This document shows positions 1 through 7,942 of a stretch of 64,000 bases of DNA, in pieces (the stretch's first letter is position 1; every line of letters starts with the position of its first letter). Below the pieces are notes generated by a model, which ran no database searches, had not been told where the DNA came from, and saw only the letters and a program-made list of their open reading frames with translations. The DNA is taken from the NCBI RefSeq assembly GCF_000423185.1, contig NZ_AUHM01000024.1, positions 62,001 to 126,000 of the forward strand. Reading direction: 5' to 3'. This stretch comes from Inquilinus limosus DSM 16000. GTDB taxonomy: Bacteria > Pseudomonadota > Alphaproteobacteria > DSM-16000 > Inquilinaceae. A program made the position numbers and the translations under genes.

Positions 1-825
1 GCGTGGTACATGGACCGGCACCTGGATCAGCTTGTCGAGGTAGTCGGTGACGAGGCGGTCGCCGGGATCGTGGAAATGCTCGGATACAGCATGACGGATC
101 ATGTCCTCGTCGGCCGCTACGACGAAGGCGGTGTTCGGCAGGAACATGAAGAGGCGGATCGCCTCGAGCGTATGGATCGCATTCGGCGGCAGGCAGCGAT
201 CCAGATTGTCGATGAAGACGACGAGTTTCTTGTCGAGCCCGGCGAGCACCTCTCCGAACTCGGCACGTAAAGCCGTGATTTCCTCGGTGGGCGCCTTTGC
301 CGGGTCGAGCAGCTTGCCCGCCCTCTCGGCGAGCTTTTCCGCATCTTCGCCCGCATCCTCGCGATCCTTGTCGTCGAGGCCGTTGCTAAGCGCCTTCCCA
401 CCGGCCTCGACCAGGCGCCCGGCAGCGCCGAATGTCGGAAAGCCAAGCGCCGCCGCGCCGCCTTCGACGAGCAACCCCAGGAGACGGACCTTGTTCAAGC
501 GCTTGATCAGGCCGCCAGCCTTCTTCCTCAGCCCCTCGGGCGCGGCCTCCGCGAGCGCTTTGGCAATGACCGACATGAGCGCGGCACGGGCATCGTCGAA
601 ACCCTGGTAGAACCAGGCGTCGAACCGGACGACTAGATACTGGTCCGTCTGATTCTTTAGCAGGCTCTCGACAAGGTTGAGCGTGCTGGACTTGCCGATG
701 CCCCATCCGCCAAAGATTCCAAGCGATAGCGGAAGCAGCTGATCGTCGCCTATCATCTCGGCGACCATCTCCGCGACCTCGGAATAGTTCAGGAAGTCGA
801 TGTCGGTCTCGGTGTCAGCCCACAC
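1..825 (-). CDS. KAP-family P-loop NTPase (3' end outside window)
   Basis: The gene runs right to left and leaves the window after 275 codons. I chose the GTG at 825 because a GTGGAGGAC ribosome site lies just before it. Residues 36-47 carry a Walker A motif (FGGWGIGKSS) and near residue 200 there is a Walker B strand (VVFIDNLDRC), followed by a segment reading LDKLIQVPVHVP. This motif set is typical of KAP NTPases, which are often membrane-linked and occur with defence or mobile DNA. The visible part shows no transmembrane insertion between the two Walker motifs, but an Ala/Lys/Glu-rich helix lies there. Substrate and role are unknown. Family call is firm; function is not. Confidence 0.8.
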   Translation of the reverse strand, partial: MWADTETDIDFLNYSEVAEMVAEMIGDDQLLPLSLGIFGGWGIGKSSTLNLVESLLKNQTDQYLVVRFDAWFYQGFDDARAALMSVIAKALAEAAPEGLRKKAGGLIKRLNKVRLLGLLVEGGAAALGFPTFGAAGRLVEAGGKALSNGLDDKDREDAGEDAEKLAERAGKLLDPAKAPTEEITALRAEFGEVLAGLDKKLVVFIDNLDRCLPPNAIHTLEAIRLFMFLPNTAFVVAADEDMIRHAVSEHFHDPGDRLVTDYLDKLIQVPVHVPR

Positions 826-946
826 GGACCGTCCTCCACTTACTCAAATGTCAACCCCAGGTGGCCGCTTCTCGCCCGCAGAACCGGCAGCAGCAACCGC
901 CATCACCCAAATTGCAACGAACGCCCATCTGTTCGTCGCCGCCCCT

Positions 947-1681
947 TCAGCACGGCCCGCTCTCGCAGGGATATCCATCGCGGTCCCTGTCGAGCCTGTT
1001 GAGCCCGCACTGGTTCAGGTAGTAGTTCGCCTCGGCACAGGAATTCATCTGACCGCACGTCCGCTTCAGCCCACAGGTGAACCCCGAGTTCACCTTCCGG
1101 CTCTGCCTTGCGGGCGCGGTCGGGGCCTCGGCCTGCGGCACCTCAAACAGCGTCGCCGGACGGGCCGCAGGGGCTGCCCCGGTCGTCGTACGGACTCTCG
1201 GCGGCGCCAGCACGGTATCCACCGGCCCCAGGAAGCGCCCGCTAACCCAGCCTAGGCGCCCCTGATACGAAACCTCCATCCACGTCTCTCCATCGATCTC
1301 CTGAGCGTCCCCCGTGTGAATCACGATCGTTCCCCGAGGCAGCGGGCCGCCGTAGCGGTCGTAGCCTGTGCCAGGCCCTCGCCGCATATTCAGGGATTGG
1401 GCCGTGACCTTCCGGGGCGAGGGTGTCAAGCTACGTGTAAAGTCTACTTTACGAGACGCTGTAGAGGCCGCGGGGGCGGTCGTGTAGGTCGACGGGGCCA
1501 CGTTCTGGGCCGTGATCGGAGCTGGAGTCGGGGTCGGCGTATACGGCAGCGAAGGAGCATCCGGAGCGGGCGCATAGGTGACGTATCGGGGCGCGGGGGA
1601 TTGGTCCTCCCCCATGCATTTGCCCAGGACGACGAGAACGATGAGCCCGAGAATGAGGGCTCCGGGTCTGGCCTTGGCCAA
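947..1681 (-). CDS. Membrane-anchored SH3b plus excalibur-domain protein
   Basis: About 244 residues if translation starts at the TTG at 1681; the frame is open further upstream but would then overlap the lipoprotein gene ending at 1717, so that extension is unlikely. The N-terminus has one hydrophobic segment (about residues 8-20), then a Pro/Thr/Ala-rich linker, a bacterial SH3 domain (around SLNMRRGPGTGYDR to GWVSGRFLG) and a C-terminal excalibur motif (DRDRDGYPCESGPC) with paired Cys. Excalibur domains are thought to bind calcium, and SH3b domains bind cell-wall or protein ligands, so an envelope protein is likely. It follows the lipoprotein gene in the same direction. The start codon is weakly supported. 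Confidence 0.7.
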   Translation of the reverse strand: MAKARPGALILGLIVLVVLGKCMGEDQSPAPRYVTYAPAPDAPSLPYTPTPTPAPITAQNVAPSTYTTAPAASTASRKVDFTRSLTPSPRKVTAQSLNMRRGPGTGYDRYGGPLPRGTIVIHTGDAQEIDGETWMEVSYQGRLGWVSGRFLGPVDTVLAPPRVRTTTGAAPAARPATLFEVPQAEAPTAPARQSRKVNSGFTCGLKRTCGQMNSCAEANYYLNQCGLNRLDRDRDGYPCESGPC

Positions 1682-1716
1682 TGACGCGATCCGAAATGCG
1701 CCCCGGAACGATGGGG

Positions 1717-2256
1717 CTAGTTGACCGGTGCGACGGCGACACCCCCAGCCTCGGCGCAAGCCTGGGCCGGCCTTGCGAGGGTCAGGGTGCCGATCCGGCA
1801 GATGACAGCCCCGGAAGCTGCGGTCGGCGTGCCGGGCTCGATCTGCCGGGCCACCGCGGGCGAGGCAACGAGGGTTGGGCCGGTCTGCGGCTCCAGGGTC
1901 ATGGTCAGCGTGGGGTCGTACTTGTTCAGCGCGCCGGTCGCGTAGTCCACCAATCCGAAATCGAGCGTCAGTGCTCCTGCAACGCCCCATCCGCTGGCCG
2001 AAGAAACCAGCGTCACGGTCTTGTCGCGATAGCCGGGCGCCTTGCAGGTGAAGAGAATGTCGTTCCGGCTCTTGTCCACCTTGTAGATGTGCGAGACCGG
2101 ATCATAGGTCCCCGTTGGGGTACCCTTCCTGGTGCCGCTGCACGAGGCCACGGCGGGCGTGACATCCACCCGGATTTCCTGGCTTGTCCCCTCCGTGATT
2201 GATGCGCAACCGGACAGGCTGAGGGCTGCCAGCGCAGCCGTCGACAATCGGTTCAT
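1717..2256 (-). CDS. Putative lipoprotein
   Basis: 179 residues. The first 20 residues form a lipoprotein signal with lipobox LSGC (Cys17), so the mature protein should be lipid-anchored. The body contains a PEGA-like stretch (about residues 60-90, FTCKAPGYRDKTVTL) and a glycine-rich hydrophobic patch (GWGVAGALTLDFGLVDY), a layout seen in small alphaproteobacterial lipoproteins that carry a peptidoglycan- or surface-related beta fold. No enzyme motif is visible. It precedes the SH3b/excalibur gene by 35 bases, so the two may be co-transcribed. Confidence 0.7.
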   Translation of the reverse strand: MNRLSTAALAALSLSGCASITEGTSQEIRVDVTPAVASCSGTRKGTPTGTYDPVSHIYKVDKSRNDILFTCKAPGYRDKTVTLVSSASGWGVAGALTLDFGLVDYATGALNKYDPTLTMTLEPQTGPTLVASPAVARQIEPGTPTAASGAVICRIGTLTLARPAQACAEAGGVAVAPVN

Positions 2257-2468
2257 CGAAAGAGTTCCTAAAATGCCGTCAAACTCCTAAGAGGAAAGCA
2301 GCATGGAGCCGAAAGCGCAAGGGGCGAACTTCCGCGCCGTCAGTGCCTCCTAGGCGCTCTCAACTCGATCCAACAAGCTGTCCAATGCGCGACAATTGCC
2401 ACTGTCGTGTGATGGCTAAACCTGGGCCATATCGGGCATCATTGGCGCTTCCATGGAAGGAGCATGTG

Positions 2469-2657
2469 ATGCACCGGCAGACCAGAGACAATTTCGACGT
2501 CGAGGCCGTGTTGAAGATGATCGCTGCGGGCAGGGCGCCGGAGCAGGGATGGCCATCCCTTGTGGAAGAGGCTGCGCACTTGATTGACCGACTGAACGAT
2601 CGCTTGGCCGCCGTGCGCCTCGCGGCACGGAAGATCAACGCCGCCGCCGGTGAGTGA
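2469..2657 (+). CDS. Small hypothetical protein
   Basis: 62 residues starting MHRQTRDNFD. I chose the ATG at 2469 because a GGAAGGAG ribosome site lies just before it; an upstream in-frame ATG at 2343 has none. The sequence is mainly helical, with an Asp/Glu/Arg-rich C-terminal half (HLIDRLNDRLAAVRLAARKINAA). The stop overlaps the next gene by eight bases, so they form a two-gene unit. I do not recognise the family. Confidence 0.55.
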   Translation: MHRQTRDNFDVEAVLKMIAAGRAPEQGWPSLVEEAAHLIDRLNDRLAAVRLAARKINAAAGE

Positions 2658-2916
2658 CGTCGTGAACCAACCTCAGGAGGCGATGCCCAAACCACCGACA
2701 GCGCCTGTCATCCCGACCGCCATCGCTGATGCGGCTCAGGGGGCCCTTGAGGGCGCGTACCTGCACGGATTCCTGGCCGGGAAGAGGGCCGGGCGGGAGG
2801 AGATCGCGGCATTCCTCCAGCATCGGGCCGGCGCTCTCCGACGTTCCGGCAAGCATGCTGCGGCGGACGAGCTGGTGCAGATCTCGGTCGACGCTCTCTC
2901 AGCTCCTTCGGCGTGA
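2650..2916 (+). CDS. Small hypothetical protein
   Basis: 88 residues from a GTG at 2650 that lies inside the end of the preceding gene, which suggests translational coupling. An ATG at 2683 is a possible alternative start. A Pro-rich head (PKPPTAPVIPTA) is followed by two helices, one reading GAYLHGFLAGKRAGREEIAAF. No known domain is recognised. It ends 26 bases before the end of the convergent recombinase gene, consistent with cargo at the edge of a mobile module. Confidence 0.5.
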   Translation: MSDVVNQPQEAMPKPPTAPVIPTAIADAAQGALEGAYLHGFLAGKRAGREEIAAFLQHRAGALRRSGKHAAADELVQISVDALSAPSA

Positions 2917-2942
2917 CTGGCGTAATCCACCGCAAAGCCGCG

Positions 2943-4049
2943 TCAGTCGTCTGCCAACAGCTTGCCGGTGAAGTTCCCCTGCCACAGGCTCGAATGCCGG
3001 CGGTAGCCGCGGGCCGTGCGCGCGTCCTTCCACCGACCGTGCTCCATCGCCGCCTCGAGCGGCACGCCCTTGCGGTCGGCCGCCGTCATCATGCCGGCGC
3101 GCAGGCTGTGCCCGGAAAACTCCCCCTCGGCCAGCCCGGTCCCCTTGATCACCCGCTTGACCAGGCGGGCGACGGTCTTGGGGTCGATCGGCTGCAGCCG
3201 GCCGTCCATCCCATAGGTCAGGTGGCCGCCGCGGTCGATCCGGCAGAACAGCGGCCCCGGCGCGTCGCCGCGGGCCGCTAGCCAGGCCGAGACCGCGGTC
3301 ACGGCGCAGAGCGGCGATCGCGGCACCGCCTGGATGCCGACCTCCTCGCCGCAGCGCTCCTGGTCGGTCTTGGAGCCGGCGACGAACAGGACCAGGCCCT
3401 CGGGCGTGAAGGTGAGGTCCCGGAGATCGAAGCTGGCGAGCTCCGAGCGGCGGAACCCGCCGGCGAAGCCGGTCAGCAGCAGCGCCCGGTCGCGCAGGCA
3501 GCGTTTCGGCGCCGGCGCCGTCTCGGGGTCGAGCAGCAGCAGCACCGCGCGCAGATTCTCCTCGAGCAGCGCCGCCTTCTTCGCCGGCCGGGCGCCTTTG
3601 GTCCGACGCAGGCCTTGGACGAACTCCGGGAAGAACCCGTCGTCGAGATGCAGCGGATGGCCGAGCCGGCGCCGGATCGCCAGCACGGCGGCGCGCCGCA
3701 GCTCGATGGTCGACAGCGACCGGGTCTCGGACAGCGCGGTCAGGTGCATCGCCAGCCAGGAGGCGTCGGCGACGGGCCCGGCAGAGCCCGCGGCTCCGGC
3801 AGAGCCCGCGGCTCCGGTCGGGTCGAGGCCGAAGCCGAGGCACCATTCGCTCCACTGCCGCCAGGCGGAGGCGTAGGCCTGCCGGGTGTTGGCGGAGAGC
3901 GAGGCCTCGACCAGCTCGTCGGCGCGTCCGGCGAGGCGGCGGATTTCGGCCTTCTGGTCGTCGGTCAGGTGGCCGAGCGCCGCGGGCACCGGCAGCGCGG
4001 CCGCCGACGACCCTTCCCACTGGTCGATCACAGCGGGGGCATCTGGCAT
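2943..4049 (-). CDS. Tyrosine recombinase/integrase (XerD-like)
   Basis: 368 residues. A SAM-like core-binding domain fills about residues 35-150 and the catalytic domain residues 160-365. The catalytic set is visible: Arg200 (GFRRSEL), Lys227 (AGSKTDQ), His314 and Arg317 (HSLRAG), His337 (EHGRW) and Tyr349 (RGYRR). It should cut and rejoin DNA through a 3'-phosphotyrosine intermediate. It is the last gene of a minus-strand run of small genes and its ATG directly follows the stop of the gene before. Two 18-base repeats inside the core-binding domain give a GSAGAAGSAG linker. It is not next to a tRNA, so its target site is not evident; it may mobilise a smaller element within the island. Confidence 0.9.
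   Translation of the reverse strand: MPDAPAVIDQWEGSSAAALPVPAALGHLTDDQKAEIRRLAGRADELVEASLSANTRQAYASAWRQWSEWCLGFGLDPTGAAGSAGAAGSAGPVADASWLAMHLTALSETRSLSTIELRRAAVLAIRRRLGHPLHLDDGFFPEFVQGLRRTKGARPAKKAALLEENLRAVLLLLDPETAPAPKRCLRDRALLLTGFAGGFRRSELASFDLRDLTFTPEGLVLFVAGSKTDQERCGEEVGIQAVPRSPLCAVTAVSAWLAARGDAPGPLFCRIDRGGHLTYGMDGRLQPIDPKTVARLVKRVIKGTGLAEGEFSGHSLRAGMMTAADRKGVPLEAAMEHGRWKDARTARGYRRHSSLWQGNFTGKLLADD
3781..3816. repeat. Two tandem 18-base repeats inside the recombinase gene
   Basis: The unit GCAGAGCCCGCGGCTCCG occurs twice without a break at 3781-3798 and 3799-3816. It keeps the recombinase frame and encodes Gly/Ala/Ser-rich residues of about 79-91, between the first helices of the core-binding domain. 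In-frame tandem units like this change number readily by slippage. Confidence 0.9.
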
Positions 4050-4268
4050 TCATCCCCTCCCCGGCGGATGGGGCGCCTGGCCGAGCAGCTGTCGTAGCTC
4101 CTCGGCCGCGCGATCATCCCAGACCACGGCTCGATGGATGGCCACCTGAATGGCGCGCCTGGATCCGCCCAGCAGCGCCAAGCGGAGACGCGTGTCGTCG
4201 GCGTGGTCGCGCAGGAACCGCTCCGGCCGCTCCTGGTAGCGCCGCAGTGTCGCCGCGCGCGGCGTCAT
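4050..4268 (-). CDS. Small hypothetical protein
   Basis: 72 residues, Arg-rich (MTPRAATLRRYQERPERFL...). The last third (VVWDDRAAEELRQLLGQ) is helical. Its ATG overlaps the stop of the gene before by four bases (ATGA) and its own stop abuts the recombinase ATG, so it is part of the coupled operon. No known family recognised. Confidence 0.55.
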   Translation of the reverse strand: MTPRAATLRRYQERPERFLRDHADDTRLRLALLGGSRRAIQVAIHRAVVWDDRAAEELRQLLGQAPHPPGRG

Positions 4269-4453
4269 CGTTGGCCGCCCAGGAACGCGGCAGCCTGTCG
4301 GAAGCCGCCGTCCTTCAAGCGCTGGACCGCTTCGCCTCGGGCCTGGCGAAACGCGGCCGCGATGTCCCGCGCCAGAGCGTTCGCCTTCGGGTGCCCGTCA
4401 ACATGGTTTCGCTCGATCAGGGCTTCAGCGACACGGTCAAACTCGTCAGCCAT
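4265..4453 (-). CDS. Small hypothetical protein
   Basis: 62 residues from the ATG at 4453 (MADEFDRVAEALIERNHVDG). That start lies inside the end of the upstream gene, matching the four- to eight-base overlaps throughout this operon. The sequence is helical and rich in Ala and Arg, with a conserved-looking ARDIAAAFRQARGEAVQRL segment. Family unknown. Confidence 0.55.
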   Translation of the reverse strand: MADEFDRVAEALIERNHVDGHPKANALARDIAAAFRQARGEAVQRLKDGGFRQAAAFLGGQR

Positions 4454-4745
4454 GTGATGGTCCTTTGATCGTGCCGAGCATGCCATATCCGCCGAGGAAG
4501 CCGGGCCTCGCGTCGTCCGGCACCGCGACCCGGTGATGCTCCAGCATCAGCGACCGGAACCGCTGCCACTCGCCCTCCCCCGTGGGCCCGTGGGTGCAGG
4601 CCAGGCACTGGCTGGTCTCGGCCAGGGCCCGGTCGGCAGGATGGTGGACGTCGATGCCGAGCCGGCCGAAGCGGCCGATGCAGTGGCCGGTCGCGTCGTT
4701 GACCCAGACGGCGTGAGCGCCGGTGAGGATCTCGTGGTCGCTCAT
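4446..4745 (-). CDS. Small hypothetical protein with a Cys/His-rich middle
   Basis: 99 residues from the ATG at 4745 (MSDHEILTGAHAVWVNDATG), which overlaps the preceding stop by four bases. The middle holds HCIGRF, a HHPAD motif and CLACTHGP, so several Cys and His residues could bind a metal. The tail ends in a Gly-rich stretch. I do not recognise a family; the Cys-x-x-Cys-x-His pattern is the only functional hint. Confidence 0.55.
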   Translation of the reverse strand: MSDHEILTGAHAVWVNDATGHCIGRFGRLGIDVHHPADRALAETSQCLACTHGPTGEGEWQRFRSLMLEHHRVAVPDDARPGFLGGYGMLGTIKGPSHG

Positions 4746-4936
4746 GCCGACCCGCCCCGCTCTGCGATGTTCGCCGCCGGCGAAGCCTGGCGGCGCTCGG
4801 CGAGGCCGGCCTCGTAGCCGCGGCGGAACGCGTCGAGCCGGCCGGAAACCCACAAAGCCGCCCAGTTCGGCGTCAGGCCCGCCGCGGCGAAGTGCCGTCC
4901 GCTGTCATAGGCGGTTCGGATTTTCATGATCAGCAT
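4742..4936 (-). CDS. Small hypothetical protein
   Basis: 64 residues from the ATG at 4936, which has a good GGGAGGGG ribosome site. The sequence (SGRHFAAAGLTPNWAALWVSGRLDAF) suggests a short helical fold with Trp residues. Its end overlaps the next ATG by four bases. It lies between the DUF6283 gene and the Cys/His-rich gene. Function unknown. Confidence 0.55.
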   Translation of the reverse strand: MLIMKIRTAYDSGRHFAAAGLTPNWAALWVSGRLDAFRRGYEAGLAERRQASPAANIAERGGSA

Positions 4937-4953
4937 GTCCCCTCCCCTCCCGA

Positions 4954-5307
4954 TCAGTCCGGATCGCGGCAGGCGGCGAGCACGGGGTCATCAGGGTCGA
5001 CGCCGTTGGCGATCGCCATCGCCCGGTAGCTGGCGTGCAGCGGGTACGGGCTGTCGATCTCGCCGCGCCGCAGGCGCCCGGCCCGGGCGGCGAGCCGGGC
5101 GCCGAGATTGTGGGTGGCGCCGCGCATGACGAAGCCGGCGCAGCCGAACTCGCCGCCTTCGGGGCTCTTGTGGCAGGCGAACTGGGCGACGGCCATGTCG
5201 TAGGCGGTCGCCGCCAGGTCGCGGAACCGCTCGGCCGCGAACTGGCCCCGCGCCACGTCGGTGCGCCAGGGGCATTCGGCGCAAGGCCGGGTCTGGTAGG
5301 TCTTCAT
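4954..5307 (-). CDS. DUF6283-like cysteine-rich protein
   Basis: 117 residues from the ATG at 5307; an in-frame ATG at 5331 overlapping the upstream gene is also possible, and neither has a strong ribosome site. The motifs RPCAECPWRTD, FACHKS and FGCAGF form a conserved Cys/His set typical of DUF6283, a family of phage and mobile-element proteins probably binding a metal. The C-terminal third is helical and contains PYPLHASYRAM. It sits in the minus-strand run of small genes upstream of the recombinase. Biochemical role is unknown. Confidence 0.65.
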   Translation of the reverse strand: MKTYQTRPCAECPWRTDVARGQFAAERFRDLAATAYDMAVAQFACHKSPEGGEFGCAGFVMRGATHNLGARLAARAGRLRRGEIDSPYPLHASYRAMAIANGVDPDDPVLAACRDPD

Positions 5308-5320
5308 GCCGTGGGTGCCG

Positions 5321-5533
5321 TCAGCTCGCATCCGGTGCCGCCAGGGCCCAGGAGATCGGATTGCCCTCGACCACGCGCCGGACCGCCTTGGCCGCTTCCA
5401 GCCGCAGCAGCGCGGCCCGGACCTTCGGCGTCTTCTCCTTCACCCCGTAGGCGATGTCGGCGGTCCACATCGCGCCTTCGCGATGGTGCCGCCGGAGATA
5501 GGCCAAGATCCGGTCCTGCAGCTCAGACGACAT
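5321..5533 (-). CDS. Small winged-helix-like protein
   Basis: 70 residues. The ATG at 5533 is favoured because AGGAGG lies six bases before it; the ATG at 5539 touches that site. The pattern LQDRILAYLRRHH, then TADIAYGVKEKTPKVRAALLRLE, then KAVRRVVEGNPISWAL looks like helix-turn-helix plus wing, as in small DNA-binding regulators. It overlaps the upstream gene by eleven bases. It may regulate this module, but no target is evident. Confidence 0.55.
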   Translation of the reverse strand: MSSELQDRILAYLRRHHREGAMWTADIAYGVKEKTPKVRAALLRLEAAKAVRRVVEGNPISWALAAPDAS

Positions 5534-5810
5534 TCGCATCCTCCTGCCTTGCGCGGCGCGTGCTCGGGCGCCGCGGCCCGGTCTCCACTGCGGCGACCGC
5601 GCCGTTGGCGAGGGCCACCATTGCGGCCGCGGCTGCGGCCGCCTGCACGGCGGCCGTGCCGCCGGTGCCGGGCGGGCACAGCCGCAGCACGCGGCGGCCG
5701 CGGGCATCGCGGATCACGGTGCCGAGGCTGCGGCCGTCCGGGCCGAAGCAGGCGGGCGCGTCGGCCTCGGCCCGCCACGGCGGCTCGGTTGCGTCGGGTC
5801 TCGCCATCAT
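5523..5810 (-). CDS. Small hypothetical protein, first gene of the minus-strand run
   Basis: 95 residues, with ATG codons at 5810 and 5807 behind an AGGAGG site. The centre (GTVIRDARGRRVLRLCPPGTGG) may form a short beta unit and is followed by an Ala-rich hydrophobic helix (about residues 55-75) that could touch a membrane. As the first gene of the run it should be expressed from the AT-rich region at 5900-5990. Family unknown. Confidence 0.5.
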   Translation of the reverse strand: MMARPDATEPPWRAEADAPACFGPDGRSLGTVIRDARGRRVLRLCPPGTGGTAAVQAAAAAAAMVALANGAVAAVETGPRRPSTRRARQEDANVV

Positions 5811-6191
5811 CGCCCTCCTGTCGCCGTCCCCCGGCCCCTGCCGGCGAGTCTACCCGACGGCGGCGCGCCGCCACAAGCCTGCCAACGCCCGATAAGCCCC
5901 CTTGCCGGGCATAGGATATTTACTAACTCAAAGAAAACGCTGTCCTTTTACTTAAGATATTAAGCTCTCGCTGGCACCGAAGATGTAAATAGCGCCCCGT
6001 CCGCGGGGTGGGCGTCGCGTCCTTGTAGGCCTGCCCGGGCCGGGCGCAACCCCTCGCCTGGGCTCGGGGCCTTCCACTGCGTTTCAGCCTCCGGTGCGCC
6101 CGGCCCTTGTGGGCGGGCCTCCCGGCCGCTCTTCGCCGCCCACCCCGCTTGGCCGGGGACGGGCGGGTTGGAGAGCCAAGGGAGAGGCCCG
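5811..6191. promoter_or_regulatory. Divergent control region between the two island modules
   Basis: This 381-base gap lies between the minus-strand small-gene run and the plus-strand ardC operon. An AT-rich patch (about 5909-5993) stands out in very GC-rich DNA and contains a perfect inverted repeat, CTTAA-GATA-TTAAG, at 5951-5964. It is the obvious place for divergent promoters and an operator. The remaining GC-rich leader before ardC holds no gene I can support. Confidence 0.5.
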
Positions 6192-7094
6192 ATGCCTGCT
6201 GTCGAACGCTGCTCGGAACCCGACCGGCCGTCCCTCTATGCCGAGGTCACCGGCCGCATCGTGCATGAACTGGAGCAGGGCCGGGTGCCCTGGGTCCAGC
6301 CCTGGGGCCGGAGCCCCTGCCCGCTCGGCCTGCCCCGCAACGCCGCCACCGGGCGCCGGTATTCCGGCATCAACATCCTGATCCTGTGGGACGCCGCCGT
6401 GGCTTGCGGCTTCCCCTCGCAGAACTGGCTGACCTACCGGCAGGCCGTGGAGCTGGGCGGCCATGTCCGCAAGGGCGAGCGCGGCACCACGGTCGTCTAT
6501 GCCGACCGCTTCGTGCCGCAAGCCGAGCGCGAGCGCGCCGAGGCCGAGGACGACGAGCCCGCGGGCGTGCCGTTCCTCAAGCGCTTCACCGTCTTCAACG
6601 CAGCCCAGTGCGAGGGCCTGCCCGAGCGGGTCGGCAGCGCCGTGCCGATGGTGCCGGACGACGCCATCGTGCCCGAGGCCGATGCCCTGATCGAAGCGAC
6701 CGGCGCCGACATCCGCATCGGCGGCGACCGCGCCCTTTATGTGCCTTCGGAGGACTTCATCCGGGTGCCGCCGCGCGCGTCCTTCTTCGCGCCGATCAAC
6801 TGGTACCGCACCTGCTTCCACGAGCTCGGCCACTGGACCGGCCATCCCTCGCGCCTCGCCCGCGACTTCTCCGGCGCCTACGGCTCGGTCGCCTATGGCC
6901 GCGAGGAGCTCGTCGCCGAGATGGCCAGCGCCTTCGTCTGCGCCTCGCTCGGCATCGTCCCGACCGTCCGCCATGCCGACTACCTCGGCGCCTGGCTCGA
7001 GCTTCTGCGCGAGGACACGCGCGCGATCTTCCGCGCCGCCAGCCACGCCAGCCGGGCCGCCGACTTCATCCTGGAGACGGCGCCATGCTCCTGA
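6192..7094 (+). CDS. ardC: ArdC-like antirestriction protein
   Basis: 300 residues. The ATG at 6192 follows GGGAGAGGCCCG. The N-terminal part (about 10-130) matches the ssDNA-binding ArdC domain, with LYAEVTGRIVHELEQG, GRRYSGINILILW and VRKGERGTTVVY. The C-terminal part is a zincin-like metallopeptidase with HELGHWTGH at residues 210-218 and a downstream EELVAEMASAF. ArdC proteins protect incoming conjugative DNA from host restriction, and the ssDNA-binding domain coats the entering strand. It heads a plus-strand module followed by DUF2958 with a ten-base overlap, a usual order in alphaproteobacterial integrative elements. The symbol reflects family membership. Confidence 0.85.
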   Translation: MPAVERCSEPDRPSLYAEVTGRIVHELEQGRVPWVQPWGRSPCPLGLPRNAATGRRYSGINILILWDAAVACGFPSQNWLTYRQAVELGGHVRKGERGTTVVYADRFVPQAERERAEAEDDEPAGVPFLKRFTVFNAAQCEGLPERVGSAVPMVPDDAIVPEADALIEATGADIRIGGDRALYVPSEDFIRVPPRASFFAPINWYRTCFHELGHWTGHPSRLARDFSGAYGSVAYGREELVAEMASAFVCASLGIVPTVRHADYLGAWLELLREDTRAIFRAASHASRAADFILETAPCS

Positions 7095-7480
7095 TCCCCG
7101 ATCCCCTGCGCGAGCGGCTCGCCGCCAACTTCCGGGCCGGTCCCGAGCACGATCCGGTACCGGTGGTGAAGCTCTATGCCCCCTGGGGCGTCGCCTGCTG
7201 GTTGCTGACCGAGCTGATGGAGGACGGCGACACCCTCTTCGGCCTGTGCGATCTCGGCTTCGGCTGCCCCGAACTCGGTTATGTCAGCTGGGCCGAGCTG
7301 GAGGCCCTGCGCGGCCCCTTGGGCCTTGGCATCCGCCGCGACGAGCGCTTCGCGCCGGCCCGCCCGCTCTCGGTCTATGCCGGCGCCGCCCGGCTCTGGG
7401 GCCGCATCGTCGAGGACGACGTCCTGCTCGCCGATGCCGCCCGCCACCTCACCCCGCTTCCGCCCGCTCCGGGCGGTTGA
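7085..7480 (+). CDS. DUF2958 domain protein
   Basis: 131 residues, starting inside the end of ardC. The family pattern is clear: LIPDPLRERLAANFRAG, VVKLYAPWGVACWLLTEL, DTLFGLCDLGFGCPELGYVS, then LGIRRDERF. DUF2958 proteins are short, conserved cargo of rhizobial and other alphaproteobacterial conjugative islands and plasmids; their activity is unknown. The Trp/Asp-rich core is intact. It is translationally coupled to ardC and lies 98 bases before the parB-like gene. Confidence 0.8.
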   Translation: MLLIPDPLRERLAANFRAGPEHDPVPVVKLYAPWGVACWLLTELMEDGDTLFGLCDLGFGCPELGYVSWAELEALRGPLGLGIRRDERFAPARPLSVYAGAARLWGRIVEDDVLLADAARHLTPLPPAPGG

Positions 7481-7942
7481 GCCTGCGCCACCCGGCGCAG
7501 CCCGGCCCCGCCCGGCGATCTTGCCGGATGGACGGACGGGGCCGGTTCACCCATCCCTCATGAGAAGGATGAGCCACCATGGAACTGCTCCACATCCCGC
7601 TCGGCAAGCTGTATCCGTCGCCCCTCAACATGCGGCACGGCAAGGCCGAGCCCGATGTCTCCGACCTCCTGCCCCTGATCCGGGCGCGCGGCATCCTGGT
7701 GCCGCTGCTGGTCCGGCCGGACGGCGAGCGCTACGAGATCATCGCCGGCCGGCGGCGCTACTTCGCCGCCCGGATGGTCGAAGAGGAGGCAGGCGAGATC
7801 GAGCCCCTGCCCTGCGGCGTGCTGGCGCCGGGCGACGATGCCGCCGCCATCGAGGCCTCGATGATCGAGAACATGGCCCGCCTCGATCCCGACGAGTCGA
7901 GTAGAGATAGCGCGCCGCGTCGGCTTGCGCCGATCGGTCTCG

